A stretch of 15,778 nucleotides of DNA, from assembly GCA_021648755.1 (NCBI GenBank), contig JAKISG010000037.1, positions 1 through 15,778 of the forward strand, in the 5' to 3' direction. Positions within the stretch are counted from its first letter, which is position 1. Every line of letters begins with the position of its first letter. The position numbers and the translations under genes are program-made. The notes beneath the pieces were generated by a model. It saw only the letters and a program-made list of their open reading frames with translations, was not told where the DNA came from and ran no database searches. The DNA is from Flavobacteriaceae bacterium. Lineage in GTDB: Bacteria; Bacteroidota; Bacteroidia; Flavobacteriales; Flavobacteriaceae. This document shows positions 7,406-15,574 of the stretch, in pieces.

Positions 7406-8035
7406 ATGCAATCTATTATTATTAAAGGAACCAAAAGAGAAAGCGTAGGTAAAAAAGAAACAAAAGCCTTGCGTAATGCTGACAAAGTACCTTGCGTAAT
7501 CTATGGTGGTGGTAACACTATCCATTTTTCAGCAAAGGAAAAAGCATTTAAAAAATTAGTATATACACCAAATGTATATACAGCAACTATCGATATTGCT
7601 GGTGAAAAATTGAGTACAATATTACAAGATATTCAATTTCACCCTGTAACAGATAGAATATTGCATATCGATTTTTATCAACTGTTTGATGATAAAGAAA
7701 TTGCAATGAATATACCTGTAAAATTAAGAGGTAGTTCACTAGGAGTTATGAATGGCGGATCTCTACGTTTTACTAATCGTAAATTAAAAGTGAAAGCTTT
7801 ACCTATGAATTTACCAGATGAAATTACAATTGATATTTCAAGCCTAAAAATAGGAGATAAAGTATTTTTACACGAATTAACAAATGATAAATATGATTTC
7901 TTACATCCTGAAAACATGGTTGTTGTACAGGTAAGAATGTCACGTGCAGCAATAGTTGAAGAAGAGGAAGAAGAAGGAGTAACTGAAGGTGCTGAAACAA
8001 CTGAAGAAACTAAAGGAGAAGGTGCAGCAGAATAA
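7406..8035 (+). CDS. rplY: Large-subunit ribosomal protein L25 (TL5/CTC form) with acidic tail
   Basis: Binds 5S rRNA in the large ribosomal subunit. At 209 residues it is the long two-domain CTC/TL5 type rather than the short E. coli L25. The N-terminal 5S-binding domain (about 1-90) includes GKKETKALRNADKVPCVIYGG and FHPVTDRILHIDFYQL; the C-terminal beta domain follows (about 95-185, with PVKLRGSSLGVMNGGSL). The last 30 residues are an acidic tail dominated by Glu (IVEEEEEEGVTEGAE and onward), common in Bacteroidota members. It starts 14 bases after prs and ends just before a hairpin terminator. Historically named Ctc, a general stress protein in Bacillus. Confidence 0.95.
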   Translation: MQSIIIKGTKRESVGKKETKALRNADKVPCVIYGGGNTIHFSAKEKAFKKLVYTPNVYTATIDIAGEKLSTILQDIQFHPVTDRILHIDFYQLFDDKEIAMNIPVKLRGSSLGVMNGGSLRFTNRKLKVKALPMNLPDEITIDISSLKIGDKVFLHELTNDKYDFLHPENMVVVQVRMSRAAIVEEEEEEGVTEGAETTEETKGEGAAE

Positions 8036-8057
8036 AGTATAAAATTCTAAATTTTTT

Positions 8058-8090
8058 AAAGCTCTTCTTAATTTAGAAGGGCTTTTTTAT
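8058..8090 (+). terminator. Intrinsic terminator of the prs-rplY transcript
   Basis: AAAGCTCTTCT (8058-8068) pairs with AGAAGGGCTTT (8075-8085, one G-U pair) across a six-base loop and runs into T6. It lies 22 bases after the L25 stop codon. Confidence 0.85.
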
Positions 8091-8100
8091 TATTTTTAAA

Positions 8101-8138
8101 TGGTATAATTGTAGAAAAATGGTATCATTGTAGAAATT
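8101..8138 (+). repeat. Two tandem 19-base near-identical units before pth
   Basis: The unit TGGTATAATTGTAGAAAAA (8101-8119) is repeated directly as TGGTATCATTGTAGAAATT (8120-8138), with one internal change and two at the end. Including the leading AAA, 19 of 20 bases match. Each unit carries TATAATTG or TATCATTG, one mismatch from the TAnnTTTG -7 box, so the array could be duplicated promoter elements or a paired binding site for pth. It lies between the prs-rplY terminator and the pth start at 8202. Confidence 0.7.
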
Positions 8139-8201
8139 TAAAACAGGTATATTATTTCACTCTTTAAAAAATATTTCGCAAATAATAAATTAGAAATAAG
8201 T

Positions 8202-8768
8202 ATGAAAAAATATTTAATTGTTGGTCTTGGTAATATTGGCGAAAAATATAAAGATACAAGGCATAATATTGGATTTAAAATTTTAAATACAATTGCAACA
8301 AAAGAAGAAATAATTTTTAGCACTCAAAAATTAGGAGATTTAACAAAATTTAGATTTAAGGGCAGGACTTTTATTCTACTAAAACCAAATACTTATATGA
8401 ATTTAAGCGGTAAGGCAGTTAAGTATTGGATGAAAAAAGAAAAAATACCTTTAGAAAATATTTTAATTATTTGTGATGATTTAAATATACCGTTTCAAAA
8501 ATTAAGGCTAAAACCTAAAGGGAGTGCTGGAGGTCATAATGGTTTAAAAGACATTAATAATTCATTATGCACACAACAATATGCAAGAATGCGTTTTGGT
8601 GTTGGTCATGAATTTTCTAAAGGGAGACAGGCAGAATACGTCTTAGGTAAGTGGAGTGATGAAGAACTAAAAAATATTCCGTTACAAATAAATAAAATTT
8701 ATGAAACTGTTAAATCTTTTGGAACTATTGGTCTTGAAAGAACAATGAATATATTTAATACCAAGTAA
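8202..8768 (+). CDS. pth: Peptidyl-tRNA hydrolase
   Basis: Cleaves peptidyl-tRNA released prematurely from ribosomes, recycling tRNA; cytoplasmic and essential in most bacteria. The 188-residue protein is complete. The N-terminal signature GLGNIGEKYKDTRHNIG gives Asn11 and catalytic His21. Further active-site positions are Asn67 in KPNTYMNLSG, the Asp pair 92-93 in ICDDLNIP, and the Asn of GSAGGHNGLKDI. GNIG replaces the more usual GNPG, a change I would expect to be harmless. It is separated from L25 by a terminator and a tandem repeat, so it is probably transcribed by itself. Its stop codon directly abuts the stop of the convergent hydrolase gene, leaving no room for a terminator between them. 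Confidence 0.97.
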   Translation: MKKYLIVGLGNIGEKYKDTRHNIGFKILNTIATKEEIIFSTQKLGDLTKFRFKGRTFILLKPNTYMNLSGKAVKYWMKKEKIPLENILIICDDLNIPFQKLRLKPKGSAGGHNGLKDINNSLCTQQYARMRFGVGHEFSKGRQAEYVLGKWSDEELKNIPLQINKIYETVKSFGTIGLERTMNIFNTK

Positions 8769-9731
8769 TTACTTTCCAAGATGAAATAAAGCATCACCCA
8801 TACTTACAATTGGAAAGTTATTTATAGCAATAATATAACCATTATTAGGTGACTTTAAAATAACCTTAGTTTCTCCATAGGTGTCCATAATAAAGCCCAA
8901 AATTTGTCCTTTTTTTACTTTTTCACCATTACTTACTTTTTTACTAAAAATACCTGCAATATCTGCACGAATCCATTTACGCTTTGTTATTACAATACTT
9001 TTTTTTACTATTGGAATTTTAACTTCTTGACTAATCATATTAAAATGTTGTAAAATATTTAGAGTTCCATAAATGCCTTTTTCTATAGCATTTTCATCTA
9101 ATCTAAGCGACTCTCCTCCTTCAAAGACTAAAACAGAGATGTTATTTTTAGAGCACTCATTTCGAAAAGATTTAGGTATTAAATTTGATGTAAACATAAA
9201 CGGTGCATTAAAAATTGTAGCGAGAAATTTTGCGCGTTCATCTTCTGCGGTATATCTAATTTGTGAAAAATTAGAACGTTGTTCGCCTCCAGTATGATAA
9301 TCGATTGCAAAATCTATATTTTTTACCAACTCTTTCATATGATAATAAGCAACTCTACTAGCCAATGATCCTTTTTTAGAACCAGGAAAACTTCGGTTAA
9401 TATCTTTACCATGCATATCTCGAGAAAGATTTAAAAACCCAAAAATATTTAATAACGGAACTACAATTACACAACCACAGTTAATTTTATATGATTTATC
9501 AATTAGCATTCTACGTATCATCTCAATACTATTAACTTCATCTCCATGTAAACCACCTTGTAATAAAACCGTTGGTCCTAGTTCTTTACCATTAAAAACA
9601 TATACAGGTATTTCAATCAAAGTACCTGTTGGTAATCTATCTACAGGTATTTTGATAAGTTTGTTTTCTCCCAAGCCAATTCTATGCCCTCGAATTTCTA
9701 CAATTTTATTTTTAAAGTCTTTTTGATACAT
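8769..9731 (-). CDS. Succinylglutamate desuccinylase/aspartoacylase-family zinc hydrolase (RimK-associated)
   Basis: A 320-residue M14-like zinc hydrolase of the AstE/AspA family, which removes an acyl or aminoacyl group from an amino-acid-like substrate. Zinc ligands are visible: His62 and Glu65 in GGLHGDEVNS and His146 in DYHTGGE; substrate-binding Asn/Arg lie in DINRSFPG; VFEGGES likely has the catalytic Glu. The last 90 or so residues (KWIRADIAGIFSKKV, KKGQILGFI, VILKSPNNGYII) resemble a small biotinyl/lipoyl-like beta-barrel, as in many family members. It overlaps the end of rimK by 20 bases, implying translational coupling. Because RimK adds glutamates, this enzyme may act on glutamylated products, but that is inference. 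True arginine catabolism (AstE) is unlikely as no other ast genes are present. Confidence 0.85.
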   Translation of the reverse strand: MYQKDFKNKIVEIRGHRIGLGENKLIKIPVDRLPTGTLIEIPVYVFNGKELGPTVLLQGGLHGDEVNSIEMIRRMLIDKSYKINCGCVIVVPLLNIFGFLNLSRDMHGKDINRSFPGSKKGSLASRVAYYHMKELVKNIDFAIDYHTGGEQRSNFSQIRYTAEDERAKFLATIFNAPFMFTSNLIPKSFRNECSKNNISVLVFEGGESLRLDENAIEKGIYGTLNILQHFNMISQEVKIPIVKKSIVITKRKWIRADIAGIFSKKVSNGEKVKKGQILGFIMDTYGETKVILKSPNNGYIIAINNFPIVSMGDALFHLGK

Positions 9732-10605
9732 ATCTGTTCTTCTCTATGAATTTAATAATTTTTTGAGCAACATTTATTTTAGTATATGCTTCAATACCTT
9801 GAAATCCTGGAGTTGAATTTACTTCAACTAATAAAGAACCTCTTTTTGAACGAATTAAATCCACGCCACAAACAGGTAAGCCTAAAAATCGTGCTGCACG
9901 TAAAACAGTTCTTTTTTCTTTATTTGTTAAGGTAACACTTTCACCAGTTCCGCCACGATGAATATTAGATCTAAAATCGCCTTCTGCACCAATTCTTTTC
10001 ATAGAGGCAATAACATTTCCACCAGCAACAATTGCTCTTATATCTTCACCGTTAGATTCTTTAACAAACTCTTGTAACATAATACTAGTATCCATATTAA
10101 TAAATGTGTCTATAATAGATTTAGCCGATTTTTTAGAATCTGCTAAAATTACACCTAAACCATGCGTGCCTTCCTGTAATTTTATAATTACTGGTGCGCC
10201 ACCAAGTAACTCAATTTGTTCTTCAATATTATCTGGATTTATAGAAAAAACAGTTTTAGGTATAGGTACATTTTTACGATTCATTATCTGTAAAGTACGC
10301 ACTTTATTTTGAGATCGAGTAATACCTAAAGAATGTGCTGTGCTAAACACACCATTCATTTCAAATTCTTTTACAATTGCGGCACCATGTCTAAAAACAG
10401 ATGAACCAATACGTGGTATAATAACATCTGCATCATCAATAATATCTTTACCCTCATATATGATTTTTGGTTTTCCTTGACCTATTAATACAGAACACCT
10501 TGTGTGATTAATAACTTGCACTTGATGTCCATGCTCTTTGGACTCTTCAATCAAACGCATTGTGGAATATATGTTTTCGCTTACCGAGAGGATTATTATT
10601 CTCAT
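9712..10605 (-). CDS. rimK: RimK-family ATP-grasp glutamate ligase
   Basis: ATP-grasp enzyme that adds glutamate residues to the C terminus of ribosomal protein S6 and can make poly-alpha-glutamate in E. coli. The 297-residue protein follows E. coli RimK nearly throughout: VIPRIGSSV and KEFEMNGV in the N-terminal domain, ATP-binding Lys142 in VIIKLQEGTHGLGV, GEDIRAIV, EGDFRSNIHRGG, and metal ligands Asp249 (VCGVDLIR), Glu261 and Asn263 (LLVEVNSTPGFQGIE). These match the E. coli positions with an offset of one. It starts at 10605, and the AstE/AspA-like gene begins inside its last 20 bases. The aspartic-type RimB protease that accompanies RimK in pseudomonads is not in the window. No strong promoter box was found upstream; TAGTTTTT on this strand about 25 bases before the start is one mismatch off. 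Confidence 0.92.
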   Translation of the reverse strand: MRIIILSVSENIYSTMRLIEESKEHGHQVQVINHTRCSVLIGQGKPKIIYEGKDIIDDADVIIPRIGSSVFRHGAAIVKEFEMNGVFSTAHSLGITRSQNKVRTLQIMNRKNVPIPKTVFSINPDNIEEQIELLGGAPVIIKLQEGTHGLGVILADSKKSAKSIIDTFINMDTSIMLQEFVKESNGEDIRAIVAGGNVIASMKRIGAEGDFRSNIHRGGTGESVTLTNKEKRTVLRAARFLGLPVCGVDLIRSKRGSLLVEVNSTPGFQGIEAYTKINVAQKIIKFIEKNRYVSKRL

Positions 10606-10808
10606 ATCGTTTATATTAATTTTGTAAAAACTAAAATAATACCAATATTTTGAATAAACCTAACTAAAAGTATTTTTTTTAGAAAAATTTAACTTAATTT
10701 ACAATGAATTGTTATTAATTGCAGTTATTCTAATAAACAGGTAATAAAATAATTATTCCGTGATTACTTTTCGGATTTAATCAAGAGTAAAAAACAATAA
10801 ATAAACAC

Positions 10809-12449
10809 ATGAAAACAAGATTTAAAAAATTAGGTATAATTACACTTTTAATCGCATTTTTAACAATAACCGTTTCTTTTAAATCTGATTTTTTTGAAAT
10901 TGCCAAACAAATAGAGTTATATACTTCTATTTTTAAAGAGCTCAATATGCACTATATTGATGAGGTAAACCCAACACAAATGACAAATAATGCCGTAAAA
11001 AATATGCTCAAAAATTTAGACCCTTATACAAAATATTACGATGAGCAAGATGTAGAAGATTATAAAATTAAATCACGTGGGGAATATGGCGGTATTGGTG
11101 CAAAATCTTTGTTTAAAGATAATCGTTTATTTATTCGTGAAGTTTATGAAGGCAATCCCGCAGCAAAGGCAGGACTAAAAGCAGGTGATGAAATTATTAA
11201 AATCAATGATATTTGGGTAAAAGATTATGAGGGTAATTCTATAAGCGCTCTATTAAAAGGACTTCCTGAAACAAAAGTAAGCGTTAAAGTAAAAAGAAAT
11301 GATAAAACTATAGCTATAGAAATAACGAGAGAAACTATTGAAATTGACCCTGTGCCATTTTATGAAATGATTGATGATGAAGTTGGTTATATTGCCTTTG
11401 TAAAATTCAATAAAAAAGCAGCTAAAAGAGTAAAAGAAGCATATCAAGACCTGAAAGAAGAGGGCATGCAAAAATTAATTATTGACGTACGTAGTAACCC
11501 AGGAGGTCTGTTAAATGAAGTAGTAAAAATTGTAAATTATTTTGTGCCAAAAGATCAAATTGTAGTTACCACAAAATCAAAAGTAAAAAAATGGAGTAAT
11601 ACTTATAAAACGAGACAAGAACCGATAGATTTAGAAATACCAATCGTTATTTTAGTTAATGGTAGGTCAGCATCGGCAAGTGAAATTTTAGCAGGGTCAT
11701 TACAAGATTTAGATCGGGCGGTTATTATTGGTGAAAGGTCTTATGGTAAAGGTTTAGTACAACGTACGAGAAAATTACCTTACGGAACACAAATAAAACT
11801 AACTATTTCTAAATATTATACACCAAGCGGAAGGTGTATTCAGAAATTAGATTATACCAATAGAGATCTAAAAACAGGCATTGTACCTAAATTTGATGCT
11901 AAAAATAGAAATATATTTAAAACACTAAACGGAAGAAATGTATATGATGGTGGTGGGATTGAACCAGATATAAAAGTAGAAAAACTAGAAAAGACAATTG
12001 GTACAAAAGCACTTTTTGCATCAGATGCTATTTTTAAATTTGCAACCAAATATCAACATGAACATAAAACGATTGCAAATGCTGCTAATTTTATCTTAAA
12101 TGATAATGATTATCAATCCTTTATTAATTTCGTTAAAACGGAAGAAACCACATTTAAAACAGAAACAGAAAAAAGTTTTGAAAAAGCATTTAAAAAAGCA
12201 GAAAATGAAAAATATAACCATATTATTAACTCTGGGTACAATCAATTATTACAACAAATAAACACTAAAAAAATAACGGATTTAAACACTAACAAACAAG
12301 AGGTTTTAGAACGTATTACTGATGAAATTTTAAAACAATTTTATTATAAAAAAGGAATTTATTTAAATAAATTCTCACATGATAAAACTATTGTAAAAGC
12401 AACTAACTTATTAAAAAACACTAAAAAATACACTAAAATTCTACAATAG
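10809..12449 (+). CDS. S41-family (CtpA/Prc-like) PDZ protease
   Basis: C-terminal processing peptidase with an N-terminal membrane anchor or signal segment (LGIITLLIAFLTITVSF, about 8-24), placing it in the periplasm. After a short helical region (QIELYTSIFKELNMHYIDEV, about 35-54) comes a PDZ domain (GGIGAKSLF through KAGLKAGDEIIKIND, about 92-165) that selects substrate tails. The peptidase core has VGYIAFVKFN, DVRSNPGGLLNE, and a Ser-Lys dyad: Ser289 in GRSASASE and Lys314 in ERSYGKG, 25 residues apart as in E. coli Prc. GGIEPD closes the core; the last 160 residues are a helical Lys/Glu-rich extension common in flavobacterial members. At 546 residues the length fits. It stands alone between the minus-strand rimK and CapA groups; no exact promoter box was seen in 10606-10808. 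Confidence 0.93.
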   Translation: MKTRFKKLGIITLLIAFLTITVSFKSDFFEIAKQIELYTSIFKELNMHYIDEVNPTQMTNNAVKNMLKNLDPYTKYYDEQDVEDYKIKSRGEYGGIGAKSLFKDNRLFIREVYEGNPAAKAGLKAGDEIIKINDIWVKDYEGNSISALLKGLPETKVSVKVKRNDKTIAIEITRETIEIDPVPFYEMIDDEVGYIAFVKFNKKAAKRVKEAYQDLKEEGMQKLIIDVRSNPGGLLNEVVKIVNYFVPKDQIVVTTKSKVKKWSNTYKTRQEPIDLEIPIVILVNGRSASASEILAGSLQDLDRAVIIGERSYGKGLVQRTRKLPYGTQIKLTISKYYTPSGRCIQKLDYTNRDLKTGIVPKFDAKNRNIFKTLNGRNVYDGGGIEPDIKVEKLEKTIGTKALFASDAIFKFATKYQHEHKTIANAANFILNDNDYQSFINFVKTEETTFKTETEKSFEKAFKKAENEKYNHIINSGYNQLLQQINTKKITDLNTNKQEVLERITDEILKQFYYKKGIYLNKFSHDKTIVKATNLLKNTKKYTKILQ

Positions 12450-12467
12450 TTTGTAAAAGATACAATC

Positions 12468-12632
12468 TTACTTTTTCTTGCTTTTCGTAATAGATGCTTC
12501 GATAATTGTTAATAAAAAATCATCTTGCGTTTTTAAAAGTTCTGCTTTGTTTAATCCTTTTCCATATTTGTAAATTACCTTTTGTTGATTTACTGTTTTT
12601 GCATTTTGATAAATAGAAATTAACTCTAGTAT
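12468..12632 (-). pseudogene. Open frame without start codon, probable gene remnant
   Basis: On the minus strand a frame of 54 codons is open between stops and ends ...LLTIIEASITKSKKK at a TAA in 12468-12470. It contains a plausible protein-like stretch (YKYGKGLNKAELLKTQDDF) with mixed charge and no low-complexity bias, but no ATG, GTG or TTG in frame, and a TAA just upstream (12633-12635). It therefore looks like the C-terminal remnant of a lost gene rather than a functional one. I do not recognise the family. In AT-rich DNA an open run of this length can also arise by chance, so confidence is low. It fills most of the gap between the S41 and CapA genes, whose ends face each other. Confidence 0.35.
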
Positions 12633-12652
12633 TTAAAGATTAAAAGTTTAGA

Positions 12653-13684
12653 TTATTTTAAATAAAATGAACCATCGTCTTTAAATTGTAGTTTATTTTC
12701 AGGAAAATCGGTTAGTGTCAATTTTTTTATTTCTTTAAAAGCAGCTTGATTTTCATCTAAATAAGGGTAAACTGCATCTCGTTGTTTTGCAGAAATAATT
12801 TTTCCAGAAATAAAATTACCGTTTTTATCCATTTCAACTTTAATAATTGGTGCAAAACCTTTAATATTTGTTAAATTAAAACGCTTGTAGGTACAAAAAT
12901 TACCTAAACTATATGTAATAAAACGATTTTTATAAACCTCAATTGCTCTACTTACGTGTGGACCATGACCTAAAACAATATCTGCCCCAGCATCAATTAC
13001 TGCATGTGCAAATTTATAGACGTTACCTCTATTTTCACCGTAAAAAGTTTCTGTTTCTCTAGTAACATGTGTGTGTTTTGAACCTTCGGCACCTCCATGA
13101 AACGAAACAATTACAATGTCACACGTTGCTTCTAATTTACTTACAATTTCTTTTGCTTTAGTTATATCGTGAATTTTAATACAGTCTTTATTAGGTGCAA
13201 AAGCTGCAAATCCATACTTGATACTATCTTTTATGAAAGTAGTATATGGTTTTGAGTAAACACCAGCGTAAGCAATTCCGTTTTCTTCTAATGTTTTTTT
13301 AGTGTTTTCAATTCCGATTTTTCCAAAATCACCAATATGATTATTTGCAATACTCATTACATTAAACCCTGCTGTATTTAAATATTTTGCAAGTTTTGTA
13401 GGCATTTTAAAAGAGTAACATTTAGATGGATCTTTACAATGTTTTGCATTTTTTCCAGTATCTGTTAAAGTACCTTCTAAATTACCAAAAAGAATATCTG
13501 CTGCTGCAAAAGTAGTATTTACTTTGGCAAAAGGGTTCACATTTTCTGCTGGTAAATAATGTTTGTTAGGAAAAGAAGTTCCCATCATTATATCGCCAAC
13601 AGCTATTATTGTTATGTTTTCTTTCTGCGCTGTTGAACTTAAGATCCCTAAAGAAAATAAGATTAGGATAATTTTTTTTTTCAT
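12653..13684 (-). CDS. CapA-family (poly-gamma-glutamate synthesis protein-like) exported metallophosphatase-fold protein
   Basis: A 343-residue protein of the CapA/PgsA family with a calcineurin-like metallophosphatase fold. A signal peptide covers roughly 1-19 (KKIILILFSLGILSSTAQ). Metal-site motifs appear in order: GDIMMG with Asp31, FGNLEG (66-71), SIANNHIGDFG (111-121), VSFHGGAE and GHGPHV. In Bacillus such proteins help anchor or release poly-gamma-glutamate; in Bacteroidota the homologues are widespread without a capsule operon and their substrate is unknown. No capB/capC genes are nearby. The gene lies 65 bases after the M23 peptidase on the same strand and may be co-transcribed, suggesting an envelope role. 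The start at 13684 is set by the signal peptide. Confidence 0.88.
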   Translation of the reverse strand: MKKKIILILFSLGILSSTAQKENITIIAVGDIMMGTSFPNKHYLPAENVNPFAKVNTTFAAADILFGNLEGTLTDTGKNAKHCKDPSKCYSFKMPTKLAKYLNTAGFNVMSIANNHIGDFGKIGIENTKKTLEENGIAYAGVYSKPYTTFIKDSIKYGFAAFAPNKDCIKIHDITKAKEIVSKLEATCDIVIVSFHGGAEGSKHTHVTRETETFYGENRGNVYKFAHAVIDAGADIVLGHGPHVSRAIEVYKNRFITYSLGNFCTYKRFNLTNIKGFAPIIKVEMDKNGNFISGKIISAKQRDAVYPYLDENQAAFKEIKKLTLTDFPENKLQFKDDGSFYLK

Positions 13685-13749
13685 GATTCTTTATTTTTTT
13701 TAAAAATTTATGACTGCTAGATTACAGTTAATAAATTATAAATCTCTTT

Positions 13750-14718
13750 TTAATCAAATGACTGCCCTTCTTGCATAGATGCTTTTTGCATTGCAACAAA
13801 TTCTGTGGGTGTTAGGTTTCCAAAATAATAGCCCATTGGGTTTACTGATTTTTTATTATAACGAACTTCATAATGCAAATGTGGTGCCACAGATCTACCA
13901 GTATTACCAATTAAACCAATAACTTCACCTCGTTTTACTTTTTTACCTTTAGAAGTTTTTATTTTACTCATATGTGCATATCTAGTTTCATAGCCATACC
14001 CATGGTCTATGTAAACTACGTTACCGTAAGTTGCACTTCTATCTGCACGTGTAATTACCCCATTACCTGAAGCATAAATTGATGTTCCTTTTTTAGCAGA
14101 AAAATCCATACCTTCATGCATTTTTCGATATTTTAATGTAGGGTGCATTCGCATACCATAACCAGAAGCCATTCTAGTCAAATTGCCTTTTTTTACAGGC
14201 ATTATAGCGGGTATTGAAGCCAACATTTCTTCTTTATTTTTTGCTAAAGTTACAATTTCATCTAAAGATTCTGATTGTATTTTTAATTGTTTAGATAATC
14301 TATCTAGATTTTGGGTTGTGTTAATAATCATTTCAGAATTATTGTAACCCTCTAAATCTTTATATCTGTTTACACCACCAAAACCAGCTTTACGCTGCTC
14401 TAATGGTATAGGGCTTGCCTCAAAATACATTCGATAAATATTATTATCTCTATCGGCAATATCATCAAGAACATGAGTTGCTTGTTGCAATTTTTTATTT
14501 AATAAGCTATAATTTAATTCTAAATTTTCTAATTCTCTTTTTTGTTGTTTTTGTTTAGGTGATTCAAAAATTTGGCTGAACACAACCCAACCTATAAAAG
14601 AGGTTAGTAAAATACTAGTTGCTAGAAAAATTCCCTTTTTAATTTTATAAGATTTATTTAACCTTACCTTTTTATAAGATAACGTATCAGAATCATAAAA
14701 ATATTTTTCTTTAGCCAT
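13750..14718 (-). CDS. Membrane-anchored M23 (LytM-type) peptidoglycan endopeptidase
   Basis: A 322-residue protein with a short basic cytoplasmic end, one transmembrane segment (about 29-49, GIFLATSILLTSFIGWVVF), a coiled-coil-rich stalk (about 55-90 and 130-165), and a C-terminal M23 domain (about 185-297). Zinc ligands His201 and Asp205 (HEGMDF) and His282 (HLHYEV) are intact, together with His249 and His280, so it should be an active endopeptidase rather than an EnvC/NlpD-like regulator. It would cut peptide cross-links in the periplasmic cell wall during growth or division. In many Flavobacteriaceae this gene sits divergently beside alaS; here an accessory lipoprotein locus lies upstream instead. 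A promoter box lies 61 bases upstream on the same strand. Confidence 0.93.
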   Translation of the reverse strand: MAKEKYFYDSDTLSYKKVRLNKSYKIKKGIFLATSILLTSFIGWVVFSQIFESPKQKQQKRELENLELNYSLLNKKLQQATHVLDDIADRDNNIYRMYFEASPIPLEQRKAGFGGVNRYKDLEGYNNSEMIINTTQNLDRLSKQLKIQSESLDEIVTLAKNKEEMLASIPAIMPVKKGNLTRMASGYGMRMHPTLKYRKMHEGMDFSAKKGTSIYASGNGVITRADRSATYGNVVYIDHGYGYETRYAHMSKIKTSKGKKVKRGEVIGLIGNTGRSVAPHLHYEVRYNKKSVNPMGYYFGNLTPTEFVAMQKASMQEGQSFD

Positions 14719-14932
14719 AGTTATTAAAATATCTTACTTTTACATTTAGCAAGTTAAATTATTTCTAATAAAACTAGGCAAATTTAATTAAAATATTTTT
14801 AATTGATTTTTTGTAGGTGTTAATTATTGTTAATTTTGATTTAAAACCTTTTTAAATTGATAAAAAAAACAATCAATCAATCTTAAATCTTAGCGCCCAT
14901 AAACTTTGTTAAACTCTCGTTTTTGGTTTTTA
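14719..14932. other. Non-coding interval holding the M23 promoter
   Basis: On the minus strand, TAAATTTG (plus 14779-14786) is an exact TAnnTTTG box with its gene start 61 bases downstream. Further right, AATCAATCAATC (near 14871-14882) is a short tetranucleotide run next to A8, forming only a weak ATTGAT/ATCAAT hairpin with the T-run in its loop. It is too poor to call a terminator for the lipoprotein gene ending at 14933. Confidence 0.5.
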
Positions 14933-15526
14933 TTATTCTGGATAGGATCTGTCTTTTTCTTGTATTACCTCTCCTGTAATACCATCTAAACCTATTGTTC
15001 CTAAAATCATTTTTTCTTTTTCTTTATCATATGTGATTCCCCAAACAGGTGTACCGTCAACAACATTTCTACCAATTCTAAAATAATCTCCTTTCATATC
15101 AATATTTCTTTGTTCAATAAATTTTAAAATATCTTTAAAAGTAAATTTAAACGGTTTATCGTAATCGGTTTCTTTTATTAAAGCGCCTTGTTGGTTGTAT
15201 TCTTTCATAACTCCTGCTAAAAAATCATTAGGAAAATCCTGTACTGTTGATTTTAGTTTACCATTTGAATAGTATCTATTTCTTGTTTGAAAATATGAGT
15301 TTTTAGGTTTAATTAATTCTATATATAGACCTGAACCACTTTTATATTGTTTTATTACAGTGCTATCCTCTAAAACAGTATTATACTCATTTCCTATTTT
15401 ATTTTTATTAAATGTTTCTATATCAAAAGTTTTCATGGTGTCTTGTTTTAAATTGTTGTTTTGTGCTTTACAACTTGCCATTACTATAATAATTAATGAG
15501 CCAATTATTAAATATGTTGTTTTCAT
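14933..15526 (-). CDS. Lipoprotein with MORN/YwqK-like core, candidate immunity protein
   Basis: A 197-residue protein with a lipoprotein signal (Cys19 in IVMASCKAQ). The next segment starts at Met31 with MKTFDIETFNKNKIG, which from memory resembles the start of stand-alone flavobacterial proteins found beside polymorphic toxins. Residues about 78-115 (NRYYSNGKLKSTVQDFPN, then GVMKEYNQQGALIKETDYD) show the spacing of MORN/YwqK-type beta-hairpin repeats. The C-terminal part (FKFTFKDILKFIEQ, TPVWGITYDKE, LDGITGEVI) has a PepSY-like ending. It follows a decayed metzincin protease fragment by 48 bases and shows no promoter box of its own, so it was probably its downstream partner. An immunity role is inference; no enzymatic motif is visible. 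Confidence 0.7.
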   Translation of the reverse strand: MKTTYLIIGSLIIIVMASCKAQNNNLKQDTMKTFDIETFNKNKIGNEYNTVLEDSTVIKQYKSGSGLYIELIKPKNSYFQTRNRYYSNGKLKSTVQDFPNDFLAGVMKEYNQQGALIKETDYDKPFKFTFKDILKFIEQRNIDMKGDYFRIGRNVVDGTPVWGITYDKEKEKMILGTIGLDGITGEVIQEKDRSYPE

Positions 15527-15574
15527 ACGTTCATTTATTTAATATTAAATTAATGTTATGAATGTTTCATCATA

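Noticed and set aside
9712..13684. RimK and CapA as parts of one polyglutamate system
   Set aside because: RimK makes alpha-linked glutamate in the cytoplasm, CapA-like proteins act outside on gamma-linked polymer in other bacteria, and the genes are separated by an S41 protease on the other strand. No capB or capC is present.
14856..14882. ATTGAT...ATCAAT hairpin and AATC tetranucleotide run as terminator of the lipoprotein gene
   Set aside because: The stem is six A/T-rich pairs with the T-run inside the loop rather than after the stem.
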